Assembly: GCA_963784805.1 (NCBI GenBank)
Contig: CAWASR010000016.1
Coordinates: forward strand, 372,001 to 436,000
Direction: 5' to 3'
Length of the DNA: 64,000 nucleotides
From: Roseiarcus sp963784805
GTDB taxonomy: Bacteria; Pseudomonadota; Alphaproteobacteria; Rhizobiales; Beijerinckiaceae
Shown piece after piece: positions 26,060-35,522 of the stretch. Both the position numbers and the translations under genes were made by a program. Under the pieces are notes generated by a model, which saw only the letters and a list, made by a program, of their open reading frames with translations, was not told where the DNA came from and searched no databases. Position 1 is the stretch's first letter, and every line of letters starts with the position of its first letter.

Positions 26060-28962
26060 GCGCTTCGTCGCAGCGCCGCGCCTCTCGGCGCCGGCTGAAG
26101 CGCGCCGCCGCCTCGCCGCGCTGCTGGCGGCGCCGGTGAGCGCGGACCTCGCGCCCGCGCTCGCGCATCAAGCGACGCGCGATCTTCTCGCCGGCCTCGC
26201 CGACCACTCGCCGTATCTTTGGGCGCTGGCGACCGAAGACCCGGGCCGGCTTCATCGCCTGCTCGGCCGACCTCCGGCGGACTCGCTCGAATTCGCTGAT
26301 CCGCGCGGTGGCGGCGAGGCACGAGGGCGACGAGACCGAACTGATGCGGACGCTGCGTCTCGCCAAGCGCGAAGCGGCGCTGCTGATCGCGCTCGCCGAC
26401 GTCGGCGGCGTGTGGGACCTCGATGCGACGACGCAGGCTTTGACGCGCTTCGCCGACGCCGCCGTCGGCGCCGCGCTCGCCTTTCTCCTGCGCCAGAACG
26501 CGCTCGCCGGCCGCTTGAAGATCGATCCGGACCTGCCCGATCCGCAGCCCGGGTGCGGCATGGTCGTGCTCGCGCTCGGCAAGCACGGCGCGCGCGAGCT
26601 CAATTATTCCAGCGACGTCGACCTTATCGTCCTCTATGACGCCGCGGCCGCCTCGATCCCCGAAGGGACAGAGCCGGCTCCGTTGTTCGTCCGCATCACC
26701 AAGGCGCTTGCCCGCATTCTTCAGGAAAGGACGAGCGAGGGCTACGTGCTGCGGGTCGATCTGCGTCTGCGGCCCGATCCCGCCTCGACGCCGGTGGCCC
26801 TGTCGACCTTGAGCGCATACGCCTATTACGAAACTGTGGGCCAGAATTGGGAGCGCGCTGCCTTGATCAAGGCTCGCCCGGCGGCGGGCGATCTCGCGCT
26901 CGGCAAGCGCTTCCTGGCCGATCTCGCGCCATTCATCTGGCGCAAGTATTTCGACTACGCCGCGATCGCCGACATTCATGCGATGAAGCGGCAGATCCAC
27001 GCCGTACGCGGCCACGACCGCGTGGTCGTGCCGGGCCACGACCTCAAGCTGGGTCGCGGCGGCATTCGCGAAATCGAGTTTTTCGTGCAGACGCAGCAGC
27101 TCATTTTCGGCGGTCGCCGCCCGCGGATGCGCGGCTCGCGGACGCTCGACATGCTGCGGGAACTCAACGCCGAAGGATGGGTCGATCGCGAAGCGGTCGA
27201 CGACCTGAGCCAGTCCTACGTGTTTTTGCGCCGCATCGAGCATCGGCTGCAGATGGTCGCCGACGAGCAGACCCAGCGGCTTCCCTTCGATCGCGCGCCG
27301 CTGGCGCGCTTCGCCAAGTTCTGCGGCTATGCGCGGCCGGCCGACTTCGCCAGGGACCTGACCTGGCGCCTGACCCGAGTCGAGCGCCATTACGCGCGGC
27401 TGTTCGAGGACGCGCCGGAGTTGAGCGCCTCGGCCGGCAATCTGGTCTTCACCGGTGTCGTCGACGATCCCGAAACGCTGGCGACTTTGCGCAGCCTCGG
27501 GTTCCGCGATCCGGAAGCGGCCGCTGAAACGATTCGCGGCTGGCATTTCGGCCGGCGCGCGGCGGTGCGCAGCCCGCGGGCGAGGGAGGTGCTGACGGAA
27601 CTGACGCCGGCGCTGCTGGAGGCCTTCGCCGGTTCCGGCGACGCCGACGCGGCGCTTGCCGCGTTCGACGCGGCGCTGACCCGGATGCCGGCCTCGGTCG
27701 AGCTGTTGTCGATCCTGCGGTCCAACGACAAATTGCGCGAACTGTTCGGCGACGTGCTCGGCAGCGCGCCGCGCCTCGCCCAGGTGGTCGCGACCCGCCC
27801 GCATGTGCTCGACGCCGCGATCGATCCGGCGCGGGGCGTCGATTTCGAGCAGAGCCTCGACGAGAAGGAGATGCGCGCGCGGGTCGAGATCTTTGTCGCG
27901 CAGGCGCACGGCTACGAGGAGGCGCTCGACCGCGCCCGCGACTTCGCCGCCGAGGAGACGTTCCTCATCGGCCTCAACCTGCTCTCGGGCCGGCTCGATC
28001 CCGATCGCGCCGGCCGCGCTTACAGCTCGCTGGCGCAAGGGCTGGTAGCGGCGTTGCTGGCGCGGGTCAGCGACGCCTTCGCGGCCGAGCATGGGCGCGT
28101 CGGCGGCGGACGGGTCGCGGTCGTCGCGCTCGGCAAGTTCGGCTCGCGCGAAATGACGGCGGCCTCCGATCTCGACCTTCTTCTGATCTATGATTTTCAT
28201 GGCGATGCGGGAGATTCGGACGGAGTGAGGCCGCTCGACGCCACGCTCTACTATTCCCGCCTCACGCTGCGTCTGATTTCCGCGCTGACCGCGCCGACCA
28301 AGGCGGGCCGGCTCTATGAGGTCGACATGCGGCTGCGCCCCTCCGGACGCAAGGGGCCGCTCGCGACCCAGCTCTCGGCGTTCCAGCTCTATCAGCGGGA
28401 CGAAGCGGAGACCTGGGAGCACATGGCGCTGACCCGCGCGCGCGTCGTCGCGGGGGACGCGAGCCTCGCGGCCGACATCGCGCAAGCGGTGCGGCGCACG
28501 CTCGCGCGAAAGCGGGACCCGGGAAAAGTCGCGCGCGAGGTCCGCGCGATGCGCGCGCTGATCGCCTCGGAAAAGGGCGACAAGAACGTCTGGGACCTGA
28601 AACTGGTCGCGGGCGGGCTGATCGACATCGAATTCATCGCCCAATATCTCAGCATCGCCTCTGCGCATGAGCAACCCGGCATTGTCGACGCCTCGACGCG
28701 GGCGGTCATCGCCAAGGCCGGCGCGGCGGGGTTGATTGCGGCCGGCCAGGCCGAGACCCTGATCGGCGCGCACCGGCTCTATACCGATGCGACGCAATTC
28801 ATGCGGCTGGCGATCGCCGGCCCCTTCGATCCCGATCAAGCCGCCGCCGGGGTCAAGCGCCAAATCGCCGCCGCGACCGGCTTTCCCGATTTCGACGCCT
28901 TCGCCGCGGCGCTCGCCGAGGCCCGAAGCAACGTGCGCGGGGCGTTCGCGGCGATCGTTTAG
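26040..28962 (+). CDS. glnE: Glutamine synthetase adenylyltransferase/deadenylase, with an apparent frameshift
   Basis: Bifunctional enzyme that adds and removes AMP on glutamine synthetase in response to PII and glutamine, setting nitrogen assimilation. It has two nucleotidyltransferase halves: ALGKHGARELNYSSDVDL with metal-binding DVD, and ALGKFGSREMTAASDLDL with DLD. Each is followed by a helical regulatory domain. The N-terminal 83 codons from ATG 26040 run in a different frame from the rest; the switch falls at about 26290-26300 (SLE then LIRAVAARHEGD). The span is 2923 bp, one base over a multiple of three, so removing one base restores a normal protein of 973 residues. If real, an N-terminally truncated protein from an internal start near 26308 would result. 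Confidence 0.9.
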
Positions 28963-28989
28963 GGCGGGATCAGGGGCCGCCGACCCGAC

Positions 28990-30207
28990 TCAGGCGGGCG
29001 TCGCCCGGACCGGAAGCCGGACCCAACCGCGCAAGGTGTTGTTGAGCAAAGGGGTCGGCTCGCCGTCGGGCTCGACGCGCTCGAAATTGCGCGCCAGCGC
29101 GCCGAGCAGCGCCTCGCCTTCAAGTCTGGCGAGCAGCGCCCCGACGCACATATGGACTCCGCCGCCGAAGCCGACGTGGCCGGCGGTCGATCGGTCGATA
29201 TCGTAGCGCTCGGCGTCGGGCCATTTGCGCGGATCGCGATTGGCGGCCGCCAGCAGCATCAGCACCTTCTCGCCCTCGGGGATCGTCGCGCCGCCGAGCG
29301 CGGTCACGCGCGTCGTGGTGCGGAAAAACGTCTGGACAGGAGTTTCGAGCCTGACCGCCTCCTCGAAGGCGGCGCGCGCCTTGGCGGGATCGGCGCGCAG
29401 CGCGGCGAACTGTCCCGGATTCTGCGCGAGGCACCGCATCGCCGCGCCGAGCGCGTGCACGGTGGTGTCGAAGCCGGCGCTGAGCAGCGAGCGCACCAGC
29501 AGTTCCGCCTCCTGGCGCGTCACTTCGCCCGCGTCCGCCGCGGCGTGGATCATCGCCCCGATGCCGTCGTCCGACAATGCCTCGCGCTTGCACTGCCCGG
29601 TGATCCACTCGACATGCGGCGCCATCTGGGCGAGGGCGCTCCGGCGCAGCGCATTGTCGGGCCCGAACATGTTGAACACCGTCGCCGCGTAGGGCAGCAG
29701 GTGCTCGCGGCCCTGGGCGGAGAGACCGACCGCGTCGGGCAGAACCATCATCGGATAGGCTTCGGCGCAGTCGGCGATGGCGTCGAAGCGCCCTTTGCGC
29801 GCCAGCTCGCCCGCCAGCGTCTCGGCGGCTTCCGCGAAGCGCGCGCGCAAGGACCGCATCACCGTCGCCGACAGCGCCCGATTGAGCACCGCGCGCGCCC
29901 GGTCGTGTTCGGGCGGATCGCGCTCCAGCACCAGGCTCGGCGGCCGCCACGGCGTCTCGCGCTGAAAGTCGCTCAAGCCGACGCCGCGGCCGGAACAGAA
30001 CGTCGCCGGATCGTCGAGGATTGCTCTCACCTCGGCATGGCGCGCGGCGGCGTAGGCGCCGATCGTTTCGAGCCAAACGACCGGCCCCGCCTCGCGCAGG
30101 ACCTCATGCGCCGGATGGGGATCACGCAGGAACTCGAGCGAGAACGGATCGATAGCCGAAACCGGAACCCCGGCGCGCGGCGGGCGATCGGACGCGGCTT
30201 GCGGCAT
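28990..30207 (-). CDS. Cytochrome P450, CYP199-like
   Basis: Soluble bacterial P450 of 405 residues that inserts one oxygen atom from O2 using electrons from a ferredoxin. I-helix: LSAGFDTTVHALG with the acid/Thr pair. K-helix ExxR: EAVR. Heme-binding loop: GFGGGVHMCVGALLARLEGE with the thiolate Cys. The loop and C-terminus resemble CYP199A enzymes of Rhodopseudomonas, which demethylate 4-methoxybenzoate, but the subfamily assignment is from memory of the pattern. No ferredoxin or ferredoxin reductase gene adjoins it. It is convergent with glnE. Confidence 0.9.
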   Translation of the reverse strand: MPQAASDRPPRAGVPVSAIDPFSLEFLRDPHPAHEVLREAGPVVWLETIGAYAAARHAEVRAILDDPATFCSGRGVGLSDFQRETPWRPPSLVLERDPPEHDRARAVLNRALSATVMRSLRARFAEAAETLAGELARKGRFDAIADCAEAYPMMVLPDAVGLSAQGREHLLPYAATVFNMFGPDNALRRSALAQMAPHVEWITGQCKREALSDDGIGAMIHAAADAGEVTRQEAELLVRSLLSAGFDTTVHALGAAMRCLAQNPGQFAALRADPAKARAAFEEAVRLETPVQTFFRTTTRVTALGGATIPEGEKVLMLLAAANRDPRKWPDAERYDIDRSTAGHVGFGGGVHMCVGALLARLEGEALLGALARNFERVEPDGEPTPLLNNTLRGWVRLPVRATPA

Positions 30208-30295
30208 GGCGGCGTTTCCTCGCGAAGATGGCGCGCGCGAGGCTATTACGCGAGGAGCCGGCCGCGCAACTGAGCCGCCTGTGCAGGCCCTCGCC

Positions 30296-30646
30296 TCACG
30301 CCGCCAGCCTGCCGAGCCGCTTCGGCGCGACCAGCCGGTAGCTGCGGTGCACGAAAGCGTCGATCTCGCGCCAGTCGGCGGCTTCGTCGAGGCCGACGCC
30401 GATCCAGCCCTTGGCGCCGAAATAAGGTGGGATGAAAAATCGCGCCGGGTTGGCGCCCAGAATGATCTCCCGCGTCCCCTGGGGCACTTTGCACCACAGG
30501 CTGATCCAGTCGCTCCACGGCCGCTCGAGCGCGAATATCCTGTCCTCGACCCGATACGACGGGCCGCGCTTCATCGTCTCCTCTCGGGCTAAGGGAAGCG
30601 CAAGGCAGATTTCGCGCAAATGCGCGCGGATTGCGGCGACCGACAT
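30296..30646 (-). CDS. MmcQ/YjbR family protein
   Basis: A 116-residue protein of the MmcQ/YjbR family (CyaY-like fold, annotated as DNA-binding but without proven role). It has the family's N-terminal LREICLALPLAREETMKRGPSYRV, the central ISLWCKVPQGTREIILGANPARFFIPPYFGAKGWIGV, and the terminal helix ADWREIDAFVHRSYRLVAPKRL. GGAGG precedes the ATG at 30646. It is on the same strand as the P450 gene but 88 bp upstream; joint transcription is possible. Confidence 0.9.
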   Translation of the reverse strand: MSVAAIRAHLREICLALPLAREETMKRGPSYRVEDRIFALERPWSDWISLWCKVPQGTREIILGANPARFFIPPYFGAKGWIGVGLDEAADWREIDAFVHRSYRLVAPKRLGRLAA

Positions 30647-30840
30647 GGGGCGAGACCTCCGATTGACTCAATTCGTTACCGCAAGGAATGGCCGGAATTG
30701 GGGCGAGGCGACGGTCCCGCGCGTGCTTCGCGCGGCGAACGCAGCTTCAATCACGCGAAAGGGGCGGCGTCCTTTGAAGAAGCGGGAATTTGTCGGAAAA
30801 CCGGTGGCCACTCTTGCAAAATCCTGCTTAGCGTGCCGGC

Positions 30841-32082
30841 GTGACTCTCCAACTCTCGTCCCTTGATCGTGAGCTGATCGCCGGCGCGCATGGCGCGGGA
30901 GCGGCGTTCGCAATGCGGCTGATCGCGCGCTTCGCCGAGGCGGTCGAAGCGCGCCGCTTGATCGAGATCGAGGCGGCGCATGTCGACGGCTGTCTCTATC
31001 TTGGTCGCGCCAGTCTCGATTTCGTCGAGCGGATCACGGCGCTCGGCGGCAAGGTGCGCGTGCCCACGACCCTCAACGTCGGCTCGGTCGATCTCATCCA
31101 TCCCGAACTGTTTCGCGGGCCCAGGGAGGTCGCCGCCAACGGCGCGCGGCTGATGCGGGCGCATCTGGCGCTCGGCTGCGCGCCGACCTTCACCTGCGCC
31201 CCCTACCAGACCGCCTATCGGCCGCGGTTCGGCGCGCAGATCGCCTGGGGGGAATCGAACGCGATCGCATTCGCCAATTCGGTGATCGGCGCGCGCACCA
31301 ACCGCTACGGCGACTTCGTCGATCTCTGCTGCGCGATGACCGGCCGGGCGCCGGAATATGGCCTGCATTTGAGCGAAAACCGTTTCGCTAAGATCATTGT
31401 CGAGATCGCGTCGATCCCGGAGAATTGGGACGCCGAACTGGTCGCGGTCGCGGTCGGCCACATTGTCGGACGGCGCTGCGGCGCCCTGGTCCCGGCGATT
31501 GTCGGACTGCCGGACGACACGGTCGAAGACGATTTGAAGGCGCTCGGCGCCGCCGCCGCTTCATCCGGCGCGGTCGCGCTGTTTCATGCCGTCGGCCTCA
31601 CGCCCGAAGCGCCCGACCTCGCGACCGCTTGCGGCGGTCTCGCGCCCGAACGCGTCATCCGACTTTCGGCGGAGGACTTGCGCGAGGCGGCGCGCTCGCT
31701 CTCCAGCGTCGCCGACAGCGCGCCGCTCGGCGCCGTCGCGCTCGGCACGCCGCATTTCTCGATTCACGAGTTCGCCCGGCTGATGCCGCTGATCGAGGGC
31801 CCGCCCCCGCTCGTCGACATCTGGATCAACTGCAATCGCGCGACGCTGGCGGAGCTTCGCGCGCGCGGCTGGGAGGAGCGCCTTCGCCAGGCGCGCGTCA
31901 CCCTAGTCGTCGACACCTGCACCTACGTCACGACGCTGATGCGCGTCGACGTCGGGGCGATCATGACCAATTCCGGCAAGTGCGCCTACTACGCACCTGG
32001 CAATCTCGGCGCCGAGGTCGCGTTCGGCTCGCTCGCCGAATGCGTCGCCTCGGCGCGCGCCGGCAAAGTGGTCAGACTGTGA
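30841..32082 (+). CDS. Aconitase X, large (catalytic) subunit
   Basis: Iron-sulfur dehydratase of the AcnX family (formerly DUF521), 413 residues. Bacterial members characterised so far dehydrate cis-3-hydroxy-L-proline; archaeal ones dehydrate phosphomevalonate. Visible family features: GKVRVPTTLNVGSVDL, GCAPTFTCAPYQT, AWGESNAIAFANSVIGARTNRYGD, DIWINCNRAT, VVDTCTY and NSGKCAYYAPGNLG, which include the conserved cysteines that hold the cluster. GTG start; its TGA overlaps the GTG of the small subunit (GTGA). No proline racemase or ornithine cyclodeaminase gene is adjacent, so the substrate cannot be taken for granted. Confidence 0.9.
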   Translation: MTLQLSSLDRELIAGAHGAGAAFAMRLIARFAEAVEARRLIEIEAAHVDGCLYLGRASLDFVERITALGGKVRVPTTLNVGSVDLIHPELFRGPREVAANGARLMRAHLALGCAPTFTCAPYQTAYRPRFGAQIAWGESNAIAFANSVIGARTNRYGDFVDLCCAMTGRAPEYGLHLSENRFAKIIVEIASIPENWDAELVAVAVGHIVGRRCGALVPAIVGLPDDTVEDDLKALGAAAASSGAVALFHAVGLTPEAPDLATACGGLAPERVIRLSAEDLREAARSLSSVADSAPLGAVALGTPHFSIHEFARLMPLIEGPPPLVDIWINCNRATLAELRARGWEERLRQARVTLVVDTCTYVTTLMRVDVGAIMTNSGKCAYYAPGNLGAEVAFGSLAECVASARAGKVVRL

Positions 32083-32510
32083 GCGCGCTGGTCGTGGAAG
32101 CGATTACGCTCGCACCTGGCGCGGCCGAAGGAGCGACACTGCGGCTCGACGAGCCGCTGAGCTTCTGGGGCGGGCTCGATTTGGCGACCGGCCGCGTCAT
32201 CGACCGCTGGCACCCGCAACGAAACGCCACGATCGCCGGCCGCGCGTTGATGATGCCGGCCGGGCGCGGCTCGAGTTCGGGCAGCGCCGCGCTCGCCGAG
32301 ACGATCCGCCTCGGCGCCGGCCCGGCGGCGATCCTGCTGCTGCGGCGCGACGCCATCGTCGTCGTGGGCGCGCTGGTCGCAGCCGAGCTTTACGGCCGCG
32401 CGTGTCCCGTGGCGCTGGTTCGCGAACAGGACTGGGAGAAGCTGGCGGCCGCCCCCCGGCTCACCGTGCTGGCGGGGCCGGACGGCGCGGCGATCAGCGC
32501 GGAGATTTGA
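32079..32510 (+). CDS. Aconitase X, small (swivel) subunit
   Basis: DUF126 swivel domain, 143 residues, partner of the large subunit upstream. It carries EPLSFWGGLDLATGRVIDRWHPQ, the conserved GRGSSSGSAALAETIRLG loop with the Ser-rich turn that reaches the active site, and AILLLRRDAIVVVGALVAAELYG. Having the two domains as separate genes corresponds to the two-subunit type of aconitase X. It is translationally coupled to the large subunit by a 4-bp overlap and converges on the helicase gene with a 17-bp overlap of the 3' ends. Confidence 0.9.
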   Translation: MSALVVEAITLAPGAAEGATLRLDEPLSFWGGLDLATGRVIDRWHPQRNATIAGRALMMPAGRGSSSGSAALAETIRLGAGPAAILLLRRDAIVVVGALVAAELYGRACPVALVREQDWEKLAAAPRLTVLAGPDGAAISAEI

Positions 32511-33870
32511 CCTTGACGCCCCCGGCGCGCGGCGGGCGGAAGCCACGCCGGCGATCGACGGGATGCGGATTGGCGACGGGCTGGCCTGCGCTGCGGGCGT
32601 CGCGATGCGGCGAATGATGCGGGCGCTGCGCCGGCGTCTGAGTCAAGGCTTTCGCCGCCTTGCGCAAGACCGGCGCCGACTTCGGTCCGGCGGCGCCGCG
32701 GCGATCTTCCTTGGGCAGATCGAGCCGCGTCAGTCGTTCGATCGCGCGCAGCAGGTCGCGTTCCGCATGGTCGCAAAGCGAGATCGCCCGGCCGGCGTTT
32801 CCAGCCCTCGCGGTTCGGCCGATGCGATGGACATAGGCCTCCGCCACTTCCGGCAACTCGAAATTGACGACATGGGTCACGCCGTCGATGTCGATGCCGC
32901 GCGCGGCGATGTCGGTCGCCACCAGCGCCCGGGTCTGGCCGGCGCGGAAGGCGCCGAGCGCGCGCTCGCGCTGACCCTGGCTCTTGTTGCCGTGGATGGC
33001 GGCGGCGTCGACGCCCGCCTCATCGAGCGTCCTGGCGACGCGGTCAGCGCCGCGCTTGGTGCGCGTAAACACGATGACCCGCGACAGCGCGGCGTCGTCG
33101 AACAATTCGACCAGCATGTCGCGCTTCCGCGCGGACTCGATCAGGACGACGCTGTGCTGGACCCGGTCCGCTGTCTTGGCGACCGGCGTCACCGCGACCT
33201 CGACCGGATCGCGCAGCAGTTCGCCGGCGAGCGCGCGAATGTCGGCCGGCAGGGTCGCCGAGAAAAACAGGTTCTGCCGCTTCTTCGGCAGCTCGCGCAC
33301 GATGCGGCGGATCGGCCTGACAAAGCCGAGATCGAGCATCCGGTCGACTTCGTCGAGCACCAGGAATTCGACCGCGCTCAGGTTCGCGACCTGCGAGTCG
33401 AGATGATCGACCAGCCGGCCGGGCGTCGCGACCAGAACGTCGAGGCCGGCCGCGAGCGCGCGCACCTGGGCGCCATAGGGAACGCCGCCGAACACCACGG
33501 CGATTTTGAGCGGCAGCCCGTGGGAAAGGTCGCGGAAGCTTTGCGCGATCTGGCTCGCCAGCTCCCGCGTCGGGCTGAGGACGAGCGCGCGCACGCCGCC
33601 CCTGGGCGCGGGGCGCCCGTCGATCGCCAGACGGTTGAGAATCGGCAGCGCGAAGGCCGCCGTCTTGCCGGTGCCGGTCTGGGCGATGCCGATCAGGTCC
33701 CGGCCTTTGAGCAGCGGCGGAATCGCCTGAGCCTGAATCGGGGTCGGCCGCGCGAAGTCGAGCCTGGCCAGCGCATGATTGAGGGGCGCGGCGAGGCCGA
33801 ACCCATGAAAATTATCCAAGGAGAAGTCTTTCGAAAAAACCACGACAGCGCCAAAGGCGCAAAGCGGCAA
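32494..33870 (-). CDS. DEAD-box RNA helicase, RhlE-like
   Basis: ATP-dependent RNA helicase of about 440-458 residues. Motifs in order: Q motif (FARPTPIQAQAIP), I AQTGTGKT, Ia PTRELASQI, Ib ATPGRLVDHL, II DEVD in place of the usual DEAD, III SAT, IV VIVFTRTKRGAD, V ATDIAARGIDI and VI HRIGRTARAG. A basic, proline-rich tail of about 60 residues (ending VKVKSPR) probably binds RNA. The start is uncertain: TTG at 33870 gives the longest form, but homology begins only at about residue 20, so an inner GTG or TTG is possible. Confidence 0.92.
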   Translation of the reverse strand: MPLCAFGAVVVFSKDFSLDNFHGFGLAAPLNHALARLDFARPTPIQAQAIPPLLKGRDLIGIAQTGTGKTAAFALPILNRLAIDGRPAPRGGVRALVLSPTRELASQIAQSFRDLSHGLPLKIAVVFGGVPYGAQVRALAAGLDVLVATPGRLVDHLDSQVANLSAVEFLVLDEVDRMLDLGFVRPIRRIVRELPKKRQNLFFSATLPADIRALAGELLRDPVEVAVTPVAKTADRVQHSVVLIESARKRDMLVELFDDAALSRVIVFTRTKRGADRVARTLDEAGVDAAAIHGNKSQGQRERALGAFRAGQTRALVATDIAARGIDIDGVTHVVNFELPEVAEAYVHRIGRTARAGNAGRAISLCDHAERDLLRAIERLTRLDLPKEDRRGAAGPKSAPVLRKAAKALTQTPAQRPHHSPHRDARSAGQPVANPHPVDRRRGFRPPRAGGVKVKSPR

Positions 33871-33989
33871 GGGGTAAGGAAAGGGAACGCCCCGCGTGTC
33901 CGGGCGTCAAATGCGAAATCGCAATCCGAGCGCGCGGCAGAGGGGCCGAGGAGCCCTTCACGCGGCCGGCGCGTCATCGGCCGCCTCGC

Positions 33990-34135
33990 AGCAGCCGTTG
34001 CTCATGTGGCCGGCGCGGGGCGGAAAGTCAAGGACGTCGACCTCGGCGTCATCGAGCAAGGCGGCGAATTTTGGCGGATTGGCGCGCAACTGGTCGGCGA
34101 CATGGCGCCATTGCTTGCTGGCGGCGGCCGGCGAG
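33990..34135 (-). pseudogene. IS256-family transposase fragment
   Basis: A minus-strand frame reads AASKQWRHVADQLRANPPKF followed by AALLDDAEVDVLDFP. This matches the region of IS256 Mutator-type transposases that normally runs WRKVADQLRPKLPKLAAFLDEAE..VLAYMTFP. Only some 45 residues remain; the adjacent conserved H..KLHSTNPLERLN block is missing. It abuts the beheaded autotransporter gene. Confidence 0.6.
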
Positions 34136-34139
34136 CGGC

Positions 34140-34865
34140 GGATTTGTGGTCGGCGGCGATGGGGCGTTCGCCCCCAATTTCGTAGCGGGCGGCGCGCTGG
34201 GTTATGCACACACCTCCACCGACAGCGTCGCCAATTCGACGGCGACGGCGAACACCTACGCGGTCGCGCTCTACGCCACCTGGATGCCGGGGCCGCTCGT
34301 CTTCGACGGACGATTGGCGGCCGGCCCCTCCACCGCGGGCGCTTCGCGAAGCATCGCCTTCCCCGGCGAATCCATGACGGCCTCGGGTTCGACCAACGGT
34401 TGGGGCGGGCTGGTCGCTGCGGACGCCGGCTATCAATTCGATCTGATGGGCGCGACCTTCAAGCCGTTCGTCGGATTGACCGGCCAGACCTTCAGCCGCA
34501 GGGCGTTCACAGAATCGTCGAGCTTCGGCCTGAGCTTCCCCTCGCAGTCCTTCAACAGGGTGACCAGTGAAGTCGGGCTCTGGGCCACGAAGCTCATCCA
34601 TTCCGACGCGGCCACTTTCCTACTGCAGGCGAAGGCGTCGTGGACGAACGACTTTGGCAACGACGGCCTGACCTCCCAGGCGGCGCTGCTCGAACAGCCG
34701 TTCACGATCGCCGCCGCCAATCCGGGCCGCAGCGCAGCAGTGATCGCCGTCAATTTTGCGGCCTGGCGAACGGAGAACGTGGCCCTGTTTCTCCAGTATC
34801 GGGGCGAATTCCGCAGTAACGCCAACTCGAATCAGGGTTCAATCGGCGTGCGCGTGATCTGGTGA
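34140..34865 (+). pseudogene. Autotransporter beta-barrel, 5'-truncated
   Basis: About 240 residues of an autotransporter C-terminal barrel survive: GGFVVGGDGAFAPNFVAGGALGYAHTSTD at the start, repeated alternating hydrophobic strands (YAVALYATW, FDGRLAAG, YQFDLMGATFKPFVGL, EVGLWATKLI, VALFLQYRGEF), and the outer-membrane end signature GVRVIW. The signal peptide and passenger are gone and the sequence begins next to the IS256 scrap, so it is a remnant. The barrel itself has no internal stops, which suggests fairly recent truncation. Confidence 0.8.
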
Positions 34866-34933
34866 TCGATGGCGGCCGAGCATGCGCCTGAAAACCGATT
34901 CACCCTGCGGCGTTCTCGCAGGGCTGTTTAGAT

Positions 34934-35092
34934 TTACGCTAACGTGGGCATTTCGAGCACGAGAGTGATGTCGAGAGCGGCCGGCCAGCGGGCATTTCGG
35001 ATGTTGTCGCGTCCGGGGGCCCTGATCAGATTGTATGCGAAGGATCGTAGGCGCGCGACGATATCGGGGTTCTTTCGGATGCGGGAAGCGGT
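34934..35092 (-). pseudogene. Transposase C-terminal remnant (ISAs1-like)
   Basis: A minus-strand frame ends SRIRKNPDIVARLRSFAYNL followed by IRAPGRDNIRNARWPAALD. This resembles the last 50 residues of ISAs1-type DDE transposases, which read NP.I.ARLRSFA.N.LR...N. No upstream domain can be recognised. Assignment is from a short match and could be another DDE family. Confidence 0.45.
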
Positions 35093-35289
35093 GTCGAAAT
35101 CTGGAGACGCGGCGGACGACAACTGGCCGGCTGTCGGCTTGGCGCGCCAGACGCTCGATGAGCGCGAGGTCATTGTCAGAGCATTCGCCCCGCACCTCGA
35201 TGTCGATCCGATAGCCAGCTCGGCCGATATGGGAGTCGCGCAGGCGATGATTAGAGGAGGTATAGAAGCTCTCACCGCCAGGATCGGGC

Positions 35290-35474
35290 TGCTGGCTGTC
35301 CGGGAGGAATCGGAGGAGGAAGTCTGCGGCCTTGCTCGCCTGCGAGGCGGCGCGGACGATGGCGCGATTGTCCTCGCGCAGCACTTAGAGCCAGGAGCCG
35401 ATGTAGTCGGCGTGGCGCACCGTCGGCACGATGCCGAGCGACGCGCAACAAAACGCGGCGTTCATCTCGGCGAC
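35290..35474 (-). pseudogene. Host ardC antirestriction gene, 3' fragment
   Basis: Translated on the minus strand from 35474, this gives VAEMNAAFCCASLGIVPTVR, then HADYIGSWL, a TAA stop, and VLREDNRAIVRAASQASKAADFLL. This is the C-terminal part of an ArdC zincin domain. It continues, in register, the 5' fragment that ends ...FEELVA at 42316 on the far side of the inserted element. The in-frame TAA shows the gene is also dead by mutation. The true 3' end is uncertain. Confidence 0.82.
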
Positions 35475-35488
35475 TTATCCTGACAGTC
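35475..35488 (+). repeat. Left terminal inverted repeat of the recombinase-trio element
   Basis: TTATCCTGACAGTC; matches the right end at 13 of 14 positions in inverted orientation. It lies 34 bp beyond the stop of the cargo ardC. Confidence 0.85.
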
Positions 35489-35522
35489 CAGCCCTTTTTT
35501 GCACTTTTAGAGATGGCGCTGG

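Noticed and set aside
25666..28863. 1065-codon open frame opposite glnE
   Set aside because: It is antisense to a well-conserved gene with two clear nucleotidyltransferase domains; the frame is open only through codon bias.
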